DNA of 64,000 nucleotides from the NCBI RefSeq assembly GCF_005222485.1, contig NZ_CP029078.1, positions 3,779,501-3,843,500 on the forward strand, read 5' to 3'. The DNA is from Streptomyces griseoviridis. GTDB taxonomy: Bacteria > Actinomycetota > Actinomycetes > Streptomycetales > Streptomycetaceae. Below are positions 43,037 through 55,241 of the stretch, piece by piece (the stretch's first letter is position 1; every line of letters starts with the position of its first letter). The notes below the pieces were generated by a model. That model made no database searches. It had not been told where the DNA came from and worked only from the letters and a program-made list of their open reading frames with translations. Both the position numbers and the translations under genes were made by a program.

Positions 43037-44560
43037 TCACCGCACCTGCCCGAGCCACTGGAGGGTGCGGCGGATGTCGACCGCGCGGGGGTGGGCGGGG
43101 CCGCCGAGGCGCTCCACGTCGTGCAGCAGGCGGACGAGGGTGTCGTGGGCGGCGGCCCGGTCGCCGAGGGCGAGCAGCAGGTGGCCGATGCTGCGGCGGA
43201 CGTCGTGGGCGCGTTCGGGTCCGCCGCCGACGTACTGGTTCTCGTAGTAGGGCAGCAGGGCGCGGTACTCGGCGAGGGCGGCCGCCGGTTCGCCGAGCTG
43301 TTCCAGGCACTGGGCGATGTCCTGGCGGAAGCCGAGGGCCTGCGGGTCGGCCTGGCCGGCCTCGGTGGCGCGTTCGTCGGCGAGTCTGCGCAGTTCGGGC
43401 AGGGCGCGCCGGTACTGGCCGTCGTCCATGAGGGTGGCGGCGTACTGCTTGCGCAGGGAGCGCACGACGGGGGAGTTCGCGCCGTGCTGTTCGGCGGCCA
43501 CCGGCAGGATCGCGCCGAGGACGTCGACGGCCTGGGTGATGCGGCCCTCGCCGAGGAAGCGTTTGACGTCGTCGACGGCGCGGGCGACGTCGGGCCTGCC
43601 GGGCAGGGGGGTGCCGGGGGTGGGCCGGTCGGCGGGGGTGCGGGCGCGGTCCGGCCAGGGGGCGTGCGGGCGGACGAAGGGGCGCGTGGGGTCGAGGGGC
43701 GCCCCGGTGGGGGTCCCGCGCGCCGCGAGGAGCGGCGCGAGGTCCTCGTAGACCTCCTGGGCGGAGGCGGGCCGGTGCTGGGGGTCCTTGGCGAGCAGGC
43801 GCAGCACCAGCGCTTCGAGCGCGTCGGGTATCTCGGGCCGCATCCGGCGCACCGGCACGGGCGGCTCGTAGAGGTGCCTGTGCAGCACGCCGAGGGCGCT
43901 GGAACCGGCGAACGGCACGTCCCCGCCGAGGAGTTCGTGGAGCAGCACGCCGAGCGCGTAGAGGTCGGTGTACGGGCCGACGGTGCCGCCCATGGCCTGT
44001 TCCGGCGCCATGTAGGCGGGCGTGCCGATGGGGGTGCCGGTGTTGGTGAGGCGGGTGGTGTCCGTCTCCATGACGGAGGCGACCCCGAGGTCGAGGACGA
44101 CGATCGTGCCGTCCTGGCGGACCATCACATTGCGTGGCTTCAGGTCGCGGTGGACGATCGGCACGGCGTGCACGGCGCTCAGCACGGCGCACAGTTGCGC
44201 GGCGACCGCGACGGCCCAGGGCCACGGGTAGGGGGTGTGCTCGGCGAGGTGTTCGGCGAGGTCGGCGCCGTCGACGTACTGCATGACGAGGAACAGCTCC
44301 TCGTCGTCGCTGCCCGCGTCGTGGACGGTGACCAGGCCGGGGTGGTCGACCTGGGCGGTGACCCGGCACTCGCGCAGGAACCGGCGGCGCAGTTCGTCGC
44401 CGTCCTGGCCCGCGACCCGGTCGGGGCGCAGCAGCTTGACCGCGACGCGGCGGTCGAGGCGCTGGTCGTAGGCGGCCCAGACCTGGCCCATGCCGCCCTG
44501 CCCGAGGAGCGTGGAGAGCGCGTAGCGGCCGCTGATGAGGCGTCCGGTTCCCTCGGTCAC
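43037..44560 (-). CDS. Serine/threonine protein kinase with C-terminal TPR-like region
   Basis: A 507-residue Hanks-type kinase. Gly-rich loop LGQGGMGQVWAA, ATP-binding Lys42 in RRVAVKLL, catalytic HRDLKPRNVMV, metal-binding DLG (VVLDLGVAS, replacing DFG), and the activation-segment end GTPAYMAPEQA. Residues ~270-340 are a Pro-rich linker, and residues ~340-507 form helical repeats resembling TPRs (VDDVKRFLGEGRITQAVDVL, LRRLADERATEAGQADPQAL, AAALAEYRALLPYYENQY). No membrane segment or PASTA domain, so it is cytosolic. GTG 44560 overlaps the stop of the preceding membrane-protein gene (GTGA), suggesting a functional pair. Confidence 0.92.
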   Translation of the reverse strand: MTEGTGRLISGRYALSTLLGQGGMGQVWAAYDQRLDRRVAVKLLRPDRVAGQDGDELRRRFLRECRVTAQVDHPGLVTVHDAGSDDEELFLVMQYVDGADLAEHLAEHTPYPWPWAVAVAAQLCAVLSAVHAVPIVHRDLKPRNVMVRQDGTIVVLDLGVASVMETDTTRLTNTGTPIGTPAYMAPEQAMGGTVGPYTDLYALGVLLHELLGGDVPFAGSSALGVLHRHLYEPPVPVRRMRPEIPDALEALVLRLLAKDPQHRPASAQEVYEDLAPLLAARGTPTGAPLDPTRPFVRPHAPWPDRARTPADRPTPGTPLPGRPDVARAVDDVKRFLGEGRITQAVDVLGAILPVAAEQHGANSPVVRSLRKQYAATLMDDGQYRRALPELRRLADERATEAGQADPQALGFRQDIAQCLEQLGEPAAALAEYRALLPYYENQYVGGGPERAHDVRRSIGHLLLALGDRAAAHDTLVRLLHDVERLGGPAHPRAVDIRRTLQWLGQVR

Positions 44561-45186
44561 CTGCCGCCCTCGGGGTTGCCGTCGTGGCGGCGCAGGTAGT
44601 CGCTGATCTCGTCGAGTTCGGCGCGCACCTGGTCGATACGGGCGGGCGGCGGCTGCACGGGCGGCTGCGCCGGGGGCGCGGTGTACGGGCCGGGGGCGCC
44701 GGGCGCTCCGGACATGGGGGTCATCGGGGTCATCGGTGCCATGGGCGGCAGCGGCGGCTGCGGTGTCCGGCCGCCGGGGCCGTAGGGCTGCGGATGGCCG
44801 TATCCGGGCGGTCCCGACGTGACGGTCGGGGCCTGCGGCGTGGCGTGGCCGTGGTGGCCGCGCCCCTGGTCGGCCAGCCTGACGTCGGTGATCAGGAAGT
44901 AGGCGATGGCCGCCACGGCCAGCAGCAGCGCCGCGGAGAGCGCGACGTCGCCGCGCGGGTCGGTCTCCTCGACCGAGCCGACGACCGCGAAGCACGCCAC
45001 CGACAGCGGCAGACTCACCCAGCCCGCCAGCCAGTCGAACCACCGGCCGCGCAGGAAGGCCACCCGGAACAGCGGGACGCAGGCCAGCAGCCCGCAGGAG
45101 AAGAACGCGGCGACGGCGATCAGTACCCGCGTGGTGATGACGGTTCCCGCGCTACGGGTGGGCGGCGGCGCGCCGTGGCCGTACAT
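44557..45186 (-). CDS. Membrane protein with Pro-rich tail, coupled to the kinase
   Basis: A 209-residue protein with three or four hydrophobic helices (VLIAVAAFFSCGLLACVPLF, WLAGWVSLPLSVACFAVVG, VALSAALLLAVAAIAYFLIT), followed by a Pro/Gly/Met-rich stretch with repeated MTPM and a short C-terminal coiled coil (ARIDQVRAELDEISDYLRR). ATG 45186 has CAGGAG upstream. Stop overlaps the kinase start. The cytosolic tail may be a kinase partner or substrate; this is inference from gene coupling only. Confidence 0.75.
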   Translation of the reverse strand: MYGHGAPPPTRSAGTVITTRVLIAVAAFFSCGLLACVPLFRVAFLRGRWFDWLAGWVSLPLSVACFAVVGSVEETDPRGDVALSAALLLAVAAIAYFLITDVRLADQGRGHHGHATPQAPTVTSGPPGYGHPQPYGPGGRTPQPPLPPMAPMTPMTPMSGAPGAPGPYTAPPAQPPVQPPPARIDQVRAELDEISDYLRRHDGNPEGGR

Positions 45187-45325
45187 GACTGCTCCTGGGC
45201 CGGATGATGCCGATGGGACGGGTGTGCGAGTGACGGGGTCGACAACAGGCTCCGAGCGTATAGGCCCACAGGTGGACGTGGTCCACCGTTGTGCCGAACC
45301 GTTGCCGTACCGATCACCGGTCGTC

Positions 45326-46447
45326 TCAGCGGCGGGACAGATAGAGGCCGAGGGCCTTGTGCAGGACCTTGTTGAGCGGGTAGTCCCACTCGCCGAGGTA
45401 CTCGACGGCCTCGCCGCCGGTGCCCGCCTTGAACCGGAGCAGTCCCAGCAGGTGGTTGTCCTCCTCCAGGGTGTCCGTGATGCCGCGGAAGTCGTAGATC
45501 CCGGCGCCCTGTCCGTGCGCGTCGGCCATCATGCGCCACTGGACGGCGTTGCTCGGCTGGACCTCGCGGCGCCGCCCGGTGGAGGCGCCGTAGGAGTACC
45601 AGACGTGCTCACCGACCGTCAGCATGGTCGCGGCGGAGAGCACTTCGCCCTGGTGTCTGGCGAGGTAGAGGCGCATCCGGTCGGGGTGCTCGGCGGTCAG
45701 GGCCGTCCACATGCGCTGGAAGTAGGGCAGCGGGCGGGGCAGGAACCGGTCCCGTTCGGCGGTCTCCAGGTAGAGGGCGTGGAAGGCGGGCAGGTCGTCG
45801 TGGCCGCCCCTGACGACCTCGACGCCCGCCTTCTCGGCCTTCTTGACGTTGCGTCGCCACTGCTGGTTGAGGCCGCGCCTGACGTCGTCGAGGGAGCGGC
45901 CCGCGAAGGGCACCTGGAAGACGTAGCGGGGCTGTCCCGCGGCGAAGCCGTCCTCGCCGCCCGGTTCGGTGCGCTGCCAGCCCGCGCGCCGCAGCCGGTC
46001 GGCGAGTTCGGCGGCGCGCGGGTCCTCGAAGGTGGCGGGCACCTCGCCCAGGCGCCGGGTGCCGGGGTCGGCGATGGCGTCCTTGACGGTGTCGGCGCTC
46101 CAGCGGCGGGTGACGACGGGCGGCCCCATCTTCACCGAGAACGCCCCGCGCCCGCGCAGGTGCGCGAGCATCGGTGCGAGCCACGCGTCGAGGTCGGGCG
46201 CGAACCAGTCGATGACCGGGCCCTCGGGCAGGTACGCGAGGTGGCGGCGCAGGCGCGGCAGGGGCCGCAGCAGGACGAGTCCCGCTCCGACGAGCCGCCC
46301 GTCGCCGTCGAACCAACCGAGGCTCTCGGCCCGCCAGTCGGGCTTCACGTCACCCCACGACGGCACCTGCATGTGGCTCACCGAGGATCTGCCCGCGACG
46401 AACGCCAGATGGGCCTCGCGGGTGATCGTCTCCAGGCGGTAGGGCAT
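45326..46447 (-). CDS. FemAB-family aminoacyl transferase
   Basis: A 373-residue member of the FemX/FemA/FemB/MurMN group, which transfer amino acids from aminoacyl-tRNA to the lipid-linked peptidoglycan precursor; Streptomyces uses a Gly bridge. Signs are the duplicated GNAT fold and the central DVRRGLNQQWRRNVKKAEKA, then GVEVVRGGHDDLPAFHALYL and TAERDRFLPRPLPYFQRMW. IYDFRGITDTLEEDNHLLGL, KAGTGGEAVEYLGEWDYPL and the LSAATMLTVGEHVWYSYGAS segment are typical. The coiled-coil tRNA-binding arm of staphylococcal FemA is absent. ATG 46447 has GAGGAG upstream. Exact donor amino acid is not predictable. Confidence 0.9.
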   Translation of the reverse strand: MPYRLETITREAHLAFVAGRSSVSHMQVPSWGDVKPDWRAESLGWFDGDGRLVGAGLVLLRPLPRLRRHLAYLPEGPVIDWFAPDLDAWLAPMLAHLRGRGAFSVKMGPPVVTRRWSADTVKDAIADPGTRRLGEVPATFEDPRAAELADRLRRAGWQRTEPGGEDGFAAGQPRYVFQVPFAGRSLDDVRRGLNQQWRRNVKKAEKAGVEVVRGGHDDLPAFHALYLETAERDRFLPRPLPYFQRMWTALTAEHPDRMRLYLARHQGEVLSAATMLTVGEHVWYSYGASTGRRREVQPSNAVQWRMMADAHGQGAGIYDFRGITDTLEEDNHLLGLLRFKAGTGGEAVEYLGEWDYPLNKVLHKALGLYLSRR

Positions 46448-46648
46448 CGACGGCGCTCCTCGGTCGGGCGCCCAAGCCTACTGAGCGCCGCGCCGGGAAC
46501 CGGCCGTCCGACGCGCCAGCCGGACCCGGCCGCGGACCGCACCGCGACGCCCCGCGGCGGGCGCCCCACGGCAGACGCCCCACGGCCGGCACCCGCGGCA
46601 GGCGCCGGTACCTGTACCGCTCAGGCCGCGCGGATCACCCGGCGCGGG

Positions 46649-47404
46649 TCACTCGGCGCGGAAGCGGGCCGGGGCCTCCGTCGGGTTGCCGCCGGAGGGG
46701 AGCTTCTGCTGCGGGCAGGTCCTCAGGACCTTCTCCATCGCGGACTGCTCGACGGAGGACACCCACAGCTCGTACTTCTTCTTCACCGCGACCTGCGCGG
46801 CGACATAGGTGCACCGGTACTTCTCGTTCGGCGGCAGCCAGTCGGAGGCGTCCCCGTCGCCCTTGGAGCGGTTGGTGCTGGCGTCGACCGCGATCAGGTT
46901 GAGGGGGTCGTTGGCGAGCGCTGTCCGCTTCCTGCGGTCCCAGCTCCTCGCGCCCTTCTGCCAGGCGTCGGAGAGGGCCACCACATGGTCGATGTCTATC
47001 TGGCTGCGCCCGCGCCGGTAGGTGATCTCCTTGCCCGAGTACGGGTCGGACTCCAGGACGCCGTAGGTGACCTTGCACGAGCCGCCGGTGTACTTCACCC
47101 GCTCCAGGTCCCGCTTCAGGATGTCGTCGCGGGTGCCGCAGCCGTTGGAGTCGGTGTCCGCCCACGCGGTGCCGAACCGTTCCCTCGAATAACCGGTCTT
47201 CGAACCGGCCTTCTTGACGGTCAGTGCCTCGGCGGCCTTGAGAGCGGCGCCGCCACCGCCCTTGCCGCCGCTGTCACCGCCGACTGCGGCGCCCGTCCCC
47301 TCGGGTCCCGCGGACCCGGTCGTCACGTCCTTGCAGCCGGTCAGCCCGGCCACCCCGATCACGAGTACGGCGACGGCCGCCGCCCCGCCCTTAAGACGCC
47401 TCAC
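46649..47404 (-). CDS. Secreted HNH-family endonuclease lipoprotein
   Basis: A 251-residue exported nuclease of the GmrSD/DUF1524-like HNH group. The signal peptide ends in the lipobox GLTGCKD (Cys24), so it is probably lipid-anchored outside the cell. The conserved core contains TAWADTDSNGCGTRDDILKR, a Cys pair, YRRGRSQIDIDHVVALSDAW with the catalytic DHVVAL (His140), NDPLNLIAVDASTNRSKGD and WLPPNEKYRCTYVAAQVAVK. Such proteins degrade extracellular DNA. GTG 47404 with GGAGGG upstream was chosen; an in-frame start at 47482 gives no additional conserved sequence. Confidence 0.88.
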   Translation of the reverse strand: MRRLKGGAAAVAVLVIGVAGLTGCKDVTTGSAGPEGTGAAVGGDSGGKGGGGAALKAAEALTVKKAGSKTGYSRERFGTAWADTDSNGCGTRDDILKRDLERVKYTGGSCKVTYGVLESDPYSGKEITYRRGRSQIDIDHVVALSDAWQKGARSWDRRKRTALANDPLNLIAVDASTNRSKGDGDASDWLPPNEKYRCTYVAAQVAVKKKYELWVSSVEQSAMEKVLRTCPQQKLPSGGNPTEAPARFRAE

Positions 47405-47683
47405 TCCGCGCCCCTCCCCTGCCTGGCCTGCCTGGCCCATCGGCCCTGGTATCAGGCGTCTTCCCCACGCATCTGCCCGCACACCGTAGCGAGCGGGCGC
47501 GCGGGAGCGTCGGGCAGGGCGGTCAGGAGGCGCGGACGGGGGCCGAACAAGCCCCCGTGAACCGGGTGATGACGGGCCGCCAGGGGATCAGGAGGGACGG
47601 AAGGCGGCGCGAGGGGAGCGGGCGGCCGGGGCTGCGGACCCGGCGGCCCCAGGGGACCCGGGGGACCGGCACCCCGGCCGGGG

Positions 47684-51214
<3,531 letters not shown>

Positions 51215-51317
51215 GAAGGGGCTTTCCGTCCGGGGAGGGGCAACGCGAACCGCCCGACACGCTGCGCGGGCCGGGGGTACTTCCAGCGTACGTCGGCGGA
51301 CGGACAACCGCCGGGCC

Positions 51318-51326
51318 TGTGGACAA
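51318..51326 (-). promoter_or_regulatory. Single consensus DnaA box upstream of mfd
   Basis: TGTGGACAA at 51318-51326 is the exact complement of TTGTCCACA, 104 bp upstream of mfd. A degenerate relative (CGGACAACC) lies 17 bp away. The gap 51215-51449 shows nothing else. Confidence 0.3.
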
Positions 51327-51449
51327 CCACCGGGGCGGCGGACGTCCCCCGCGTCGAACGCGCGTGCGCCGGACCTGGGCCGGGCGCCGGCGCGTCCCCG
51401 TGGACGCTCCGCCGCCCGGCCCTCCCCCGTGCCCCCGTGCGCGGTGGTC

Positions 51450-54029
51450 CTACTCGGTGGCGATGGCCGCCAGGACGTTCATCCGTCCCGCCCGGAACGC
51501 GGGGACCAGGGCGGCGAAGAGTCCGACGAAGGCCGATCCGACGAAGACGCCGATGATCGTCGGCCAGGGGATCTCCAGGACGCGCAGCCCCTCCAGGGCG
51601 AGCAGCTTCTGCGCGGTCGCGCCCCAGCCCATCCCGAGCCCCAGCCCGAGCAGCGCGCCGAAGAGGGCGATGACCACGGACTCCAGGCGGATCATGCGGC
51701 GCAGCTGGCGGCGGGAGAGCCCGATGGCCCGCATCAGGCCGATCTCCCGGGTCCGCTCGACCACGGAGAGGGCCAGCGTGTTGACCACGCCGAGGACGGC
51801 GACGACGATCGCGAGCCCGAGCAGCCCGTAGATCATGTTGAGCATCTGCCCGATCTGGTCCTTGAGGGCGTCCTTGTAGTCGCTCTGGTCGCGGACCGTG
51901 TACTGCGGGTAGTCGTGCAGGGCGGCCTTCAGCGCCGGGTAGGCGTCCTTCTGCTGCCCTTGGTGCGCGGTGGCGAAGACCAGCATGTCCAGGGGCATGT
52001 TCGCGGCCGGGACGTACCGGGCGAGGGTCTCGGTGGAGATGTACTTGGCGCCCGCGTCGATGACGACGTCACTGCTGGTGATGGCGCGCACGGTGAGGTG
52101 GGCGGTGCGGCCGCCGCGGAACGCGACGGTGATCTTCGAGCCGAGGCGGATGCCGTGGTCCTCCGCGAACTTCTCGTGCACGGACATCGAGTCCGGCAGG
52201 TAGGCGTCCTTGAGATCGCCGGCGACGGTCTCGGTGCGCAGGTCGGTCGCGTACGTCGGGTCGGCGGCCGTGATGTCGGTGTTCTTGAGGGTCTTGCCGT
52301 CGGGCGTGGTGTAGTCGGCCTTGGTGAGCTTGTACTCGGTGACCCGGGCCAGCTCGGGCGTGTCCTTGATGGCCTTGACGGCCTGCGGGGTGAGCATCTG
52401 GCCGCTGTCGGACTGGATGATGAAGTCCGCGCCGACGGTTTCGTCGAGCTGGTCGGTCGCGGAGGCCACCATGGAGGAGCCGACGACCGAGAGGCAGGCG
52501 ACCAGGGCGAGGCCGATCATCAGGGCCGCGCCGGTGGCGCCGGTGCGGCGCGGGTTGCGCAGCGCGTTGCGCTCGGCCATCCGCCCGACCGGTCCGAAGG
52601 CCCGCAGCACCACCGCGCCGATGACCCGCACCATGGCGCCGGCCAGCACCGGGCCGATGACGACGAACCCGATCAGCGAGAACAGCACGCCGAGGCCGAG
52701 CCAGAGGGAGCCCTCGCTCGACTTGTCGGCAGCGGAGGCCAGGTAGAGGCAGTATCCGCCGCCGCCGGTGAGGACCGCGCCGAGCAGCGCGCGGACCCGT
52801 CCGGCGCGGGCGTCGGCGGGGGCTCCCGCGTCCCGCAGGGCGGCCATCGGCGAGACCTTGCCGGCCCGGCGGGCGGGCAGATAGGCGGCCAGGACGGTGA
52901 CGACGACGCCGAGCAGCAGGCCGATCACCGGGGTCGTCCAGGCGACCGTCAGATCGCCCGTCGACAGGTTCATGCCGACCAGGCTCATGAGCTTCATCAG
53001 CCCGACGGCGATGCCGATGCCGGCGCCGACACCGAGGAGGGAGCCGAGGACGCCGAGCAGCAGCGCCTCGATCAGCACCGAGCGGTTGACCTGCCTGCGG
53101 GAGGAGCCGACGGCCCGCATCAGGCCGATCTCCCGGGTGCGCTGGGCGACCAGCATGGAGAAGGTGTTGATGATCAGGAAGATGCCGACGAGGAAGGCGA
53201 TCCCGGCGAAGCCGAGCATCGCGTACTTCATCACGCCGAGGAGTTCCTCGACGTCCTTCTGGTTGGCGTCGGCGGTCTCCTTGGCCGTCTGCACCTGGTA
53301 GCCGGGGCCGAGGGCGCCGACGACGTTCCGCTTGAGGCGCGCGTCGCTCACCCCGTCGGCGGCGGTGACGTTGACGTTCGTGTAGACGCCCGGCTGTCCG
53401 ACCAGGGTCCGCTGGGCGGTCGGGGTGTCCAGGTAGAACATCGCCGCACCCGGGTTGGTGACCTGGAACGCGGCGATCCCGGAGATCTTCGCGGTGTGCG
53501 TGCCGACGGCGCTGATCACGCCGATCTCGTCACCGAGCCCCAGGTGGTGCCGGTCGGCGGTGTCGGCGTCGACCATCACCTGGCCCGAGCCGTGCGGCGC
53601 GGCACCGGAGGTGATCCTCATGGTGCGGGCGTCGTTGCCGTTCCAGCTGCCGACGATGGTGGGCGCGCCGCTGGACGGCGACAGGCTCTCCTTCTTCCGG
53701 TCGACGACGGTGACCGAGGTCGAGAAGACGGTCCCCTCCGCCGACCGCACGCCGTCCACCGCGCGGACCTTGCCCAGCACCGAGGCCGCCAGGACCGGCG
53801 GTCTTCCGGTGTCGGACGTCGTCTCGCCGGTGTCGGAGGCGCCCCGGGCGCTCACCGTGACATCGGACGAGGTCGCCGCGAACAGCTTGTCGAAGGTGGT
53901 GTTCATGGTGTCGGTGAACACCAGGGTCCCGGAGACGAAGGCCACCGACAGCAGCACGGCGACCGCCGACAGCGCCATCCGCCCCTTGTGCGCGAGGAAG
54001 TTGCGCAGGGAGGTCTTGAGGACGGTCAT
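51450..54029 (-). CDS. ABC transporter permease with two FtsX domains (second copy)
   Basis: An 859-residue permease homologous to the one at 26543-29071. It has N-terminal helix MALSAVAVLLSVAFVSGTLV and extracellular domain, first FtsX domain (GIAFLVGIFLIINTFSMLVA, QRTREIGLMRAVGSSRRQVN), central helices, NPRRTGATGAALMIGLALVA, second extracellular domain and C-terminal FtsX domain (MIYGLLGLAIVVAVLGVVNT, ERTREIGLMRAIGLSRRQLR). The substrate is unknown; members export lipids, peptides or antibiotics, or act in envelope homeostasis. The ATG at 54029 overlaps the ATPase stop (ATGA). Confidence 0.92.
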   Translation of the reverse strand: MTVLKTSLRNFLAHKGRMALSAVAVLLSVAFVSGTLVFTDTMNTTFDKLFAATSSDVTVSARGASDTGETTSDTGRPPVLAASVLGKVRAVDGVRSAEGTVFSTSVTVVDRKKESLSPSSGAPTIVGSWNGNDARTMRITSGAAPHGSGQVMVDADTADRHHLGLGDEIGVISAVGTHTAKISGIAAFQVTNPGAAMFYLDTPTAQRTLVGQPGVYTNVNVTAADGVSDARLKRNVVGALGPGYQVQTAKETADANQKDVEELLGVMKYAMLGFAGIAFLVGIFLIINTFSMLVAQRTREIGLMRAVGSSRRQVNRSVLIEALLLGVLGSLLGVGAGIGIAVGLMKLMSLVGMNLSTGDLTVAWTTPVIGLLLGVVVTVLAAYLPARRAGKVSPMAALRDAGAPADARAGRVRALLGAVLTGGGGYCLYLASAADKSSEGSLWLGLGVLFSLIGFVVIGPVLAGAMVRVIGAVVLRAFGPVGRMAERNALRNPRRTGATGAALMIGLALVACLSVVGSSMVASATDQLDETVGADFIIQSDSGQMLTPQAVKAIKDTPELARVTEYKLTKADYTTPDGKTLKNTDITAADPTYATDLRTETVAGDLKDAYLPDSMSVHEKFAEDHGIRLGSKITVAFRGGRTAHLTVRAITSSDVVIDAGAKYISTETLARYVPAANMPLDMLVFATAHQGQQKDAYPALKAALHDYPQYTVRDQSDYKDALKDQIGQMLNMIYGLLGLAIVVAVLGVVNTLALSVVERTREIGLMRAIGLSRRQLRRMIRLESVVIALFGALLGLGLGMGWGATAQKLLALEGLRVLEIPWPTIIGVFVGSAFVGLFAALVPAFRAGRMNVLAAIATE

Positions 54030-54814
54030 GACGTACGCCCCCGCGCGTCGAAGTCCTTCATGCGGTCGAGGACGGTCTCGGCGGTCGGCTCGAACATCTC
54101 GTCGACGATCCGGCCGTCGGCGAGGTAGAGCACCCGGTCCGCGTAGGAGGCGGCCACCGGGTCGTGGGTGACCATGACGATGGTCTGGCCCAGGTCGTCG
54201 ACCGAGCCGCGCAGGAAGCCGAGGACCTCGGCGCCCGCCCGGGAGTCGAGGTTGCCGGTCGGCTCGTCACCGAAGATGATCTCGGGCCGGGCCGCGAGGG
54301 CGCGGGCCACCGCGACGCGCTGCTGCTGGCCACCGGAGAGTTCGGACGGCCGGTGCCTTAGCCGTCCGGCGAGCCCCACGGTCTCCACCACCCGCTCCAG
54401 CCACGCCCGGTCGGGCCTGCGGCCCGCGATGTCCATGGGGAGCGTGATGTTCTCCAGGGCGCTCAGCGTCGGCAGCAGGTTGAACGCCTGGAAGATGAAC
54501 CCGATCCGGTCCCGGCGCAGTTGGGTGAGCTTCTTGTCCTTGAGCCCGGTTATCTCCGTCTCGTCCAGGTGGATCTGACCGCTCGTCACGGTGTCGAGCC
54601 CGGCGAGGCAGTGCATCAGGGTGGACTTGCCGGACCCCGAGGGGCCCATGATCGCGGTGAACTGGCCGCGGGCGATGTCCACGTCGACGTGGTCGAGGGC
54701 GACGACCCTGGTCTCGCCCGATCCGTACGCCTTGACGACCTGTCGCGCTCGCGCGGCAACGGCCGTACGCCCTCCAGTGCCCCCGTGCCTGGGAATGGTC
54801 ACAGCCGATGTCAC
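54026..54814 (-). CDS. ABC transporter ATP-binding protein (MacB/LolD type, second copy)
   Basis: A 262-residue ATPase partner of the following permease. Walker A is GPSGSGKST (Lys63), the signature LSGGQQQRVAVARAL, Walker B IIFGDEPTGNLDSRAG, and the His switch VMVTHDPVAASYADR. Very similar to the ATPase at 25770-26543, including GFIFQAFNLLPTLSALENIT and LPMDIAGRRPDRAWLE, with a more divergent N-terminus. GTG 54814 has AGAGGAGA upstream; a longer frame to 54853 lacks that. The 427-bp gap upstream, shared with a divergent MFS gene, carries inverted repeats. Confidence 0.93.
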   Translation of the reverse strand: MTSAVTIPRHGGTGGRTAVAARARQVVKAYGSGETRVVALDHVDVDIARGQFTAIMGPSGSGKSTLMHCLAGLDTVTSGQIHLDETEITGLKDKKLTQLRRDRIGFIFQAFNLLPTLSALENITLPMDIAGRRPDRAWLERVVETVGLAGRLRHRPSELSGGQQQRVAVARALAARPEIIFGDEPTGNLDSRAGAEVLGFLRGSVDDLGQTIVMVTHDPVAASYADRVLYLADGRIVDEMFEPTAETVLDRMKDFDARGRTS

Positions 54815-55241
54815 GGTGCGTCTCCTCTGTCGTTCACGTGGTGTGCCGGACACGCCGCCGCGGTCGCGGCCGGTCCGTACGGATGAGTCTGGTCGGCGCG
54901 GGGGTGCGGCGCGCTGGTGCCGGACCCCGTCTTGTACCGGGGGAAAACCCCACCCCGTCCCCCCGGTACGCCGGTGCCACCGGCGCCGTCGTCGGCCTCG
55001 GGCGCCGCTCCCCCACGGCGTGCAACCAGGTTATGGACGGGCCGCGCCCCTTCTCCTCCTCCAGCGGTACGACCACGCCCCGAGCCGTCGTACGGAGGAA
55101 CCCCTAGGGGGCGCCCCCCGGCGGACGTGGCCCGTCTCGGGGTCGGTGCCGTCCGCCGGTGCGCCGATCCGCCACCCTCCCCCGGTGCGGGGGACGGTGG
55201 CAGAGTGTCCCCGGCAGACAGGTGCAAGGGGAAGGAATTCC
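54815..55241. other. Divergent promoter region with inverted repeats
   Basis: This 427-bp gap separates the second ABC operon and the MFS gene. GTACCGGGGG (54934-54943) and CCCCCGGTAC (54960-54969) form a perfect 10-bp inverted repeat with 16-bp spacer, and CCCCTAGGGG at 55101-55110 is a perfect palindrome. Either could be an operator, but no regulator gene is adjacent. Frames open through here on both strands show no protein-like conservation and are rejected. Confidence 0.45.
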
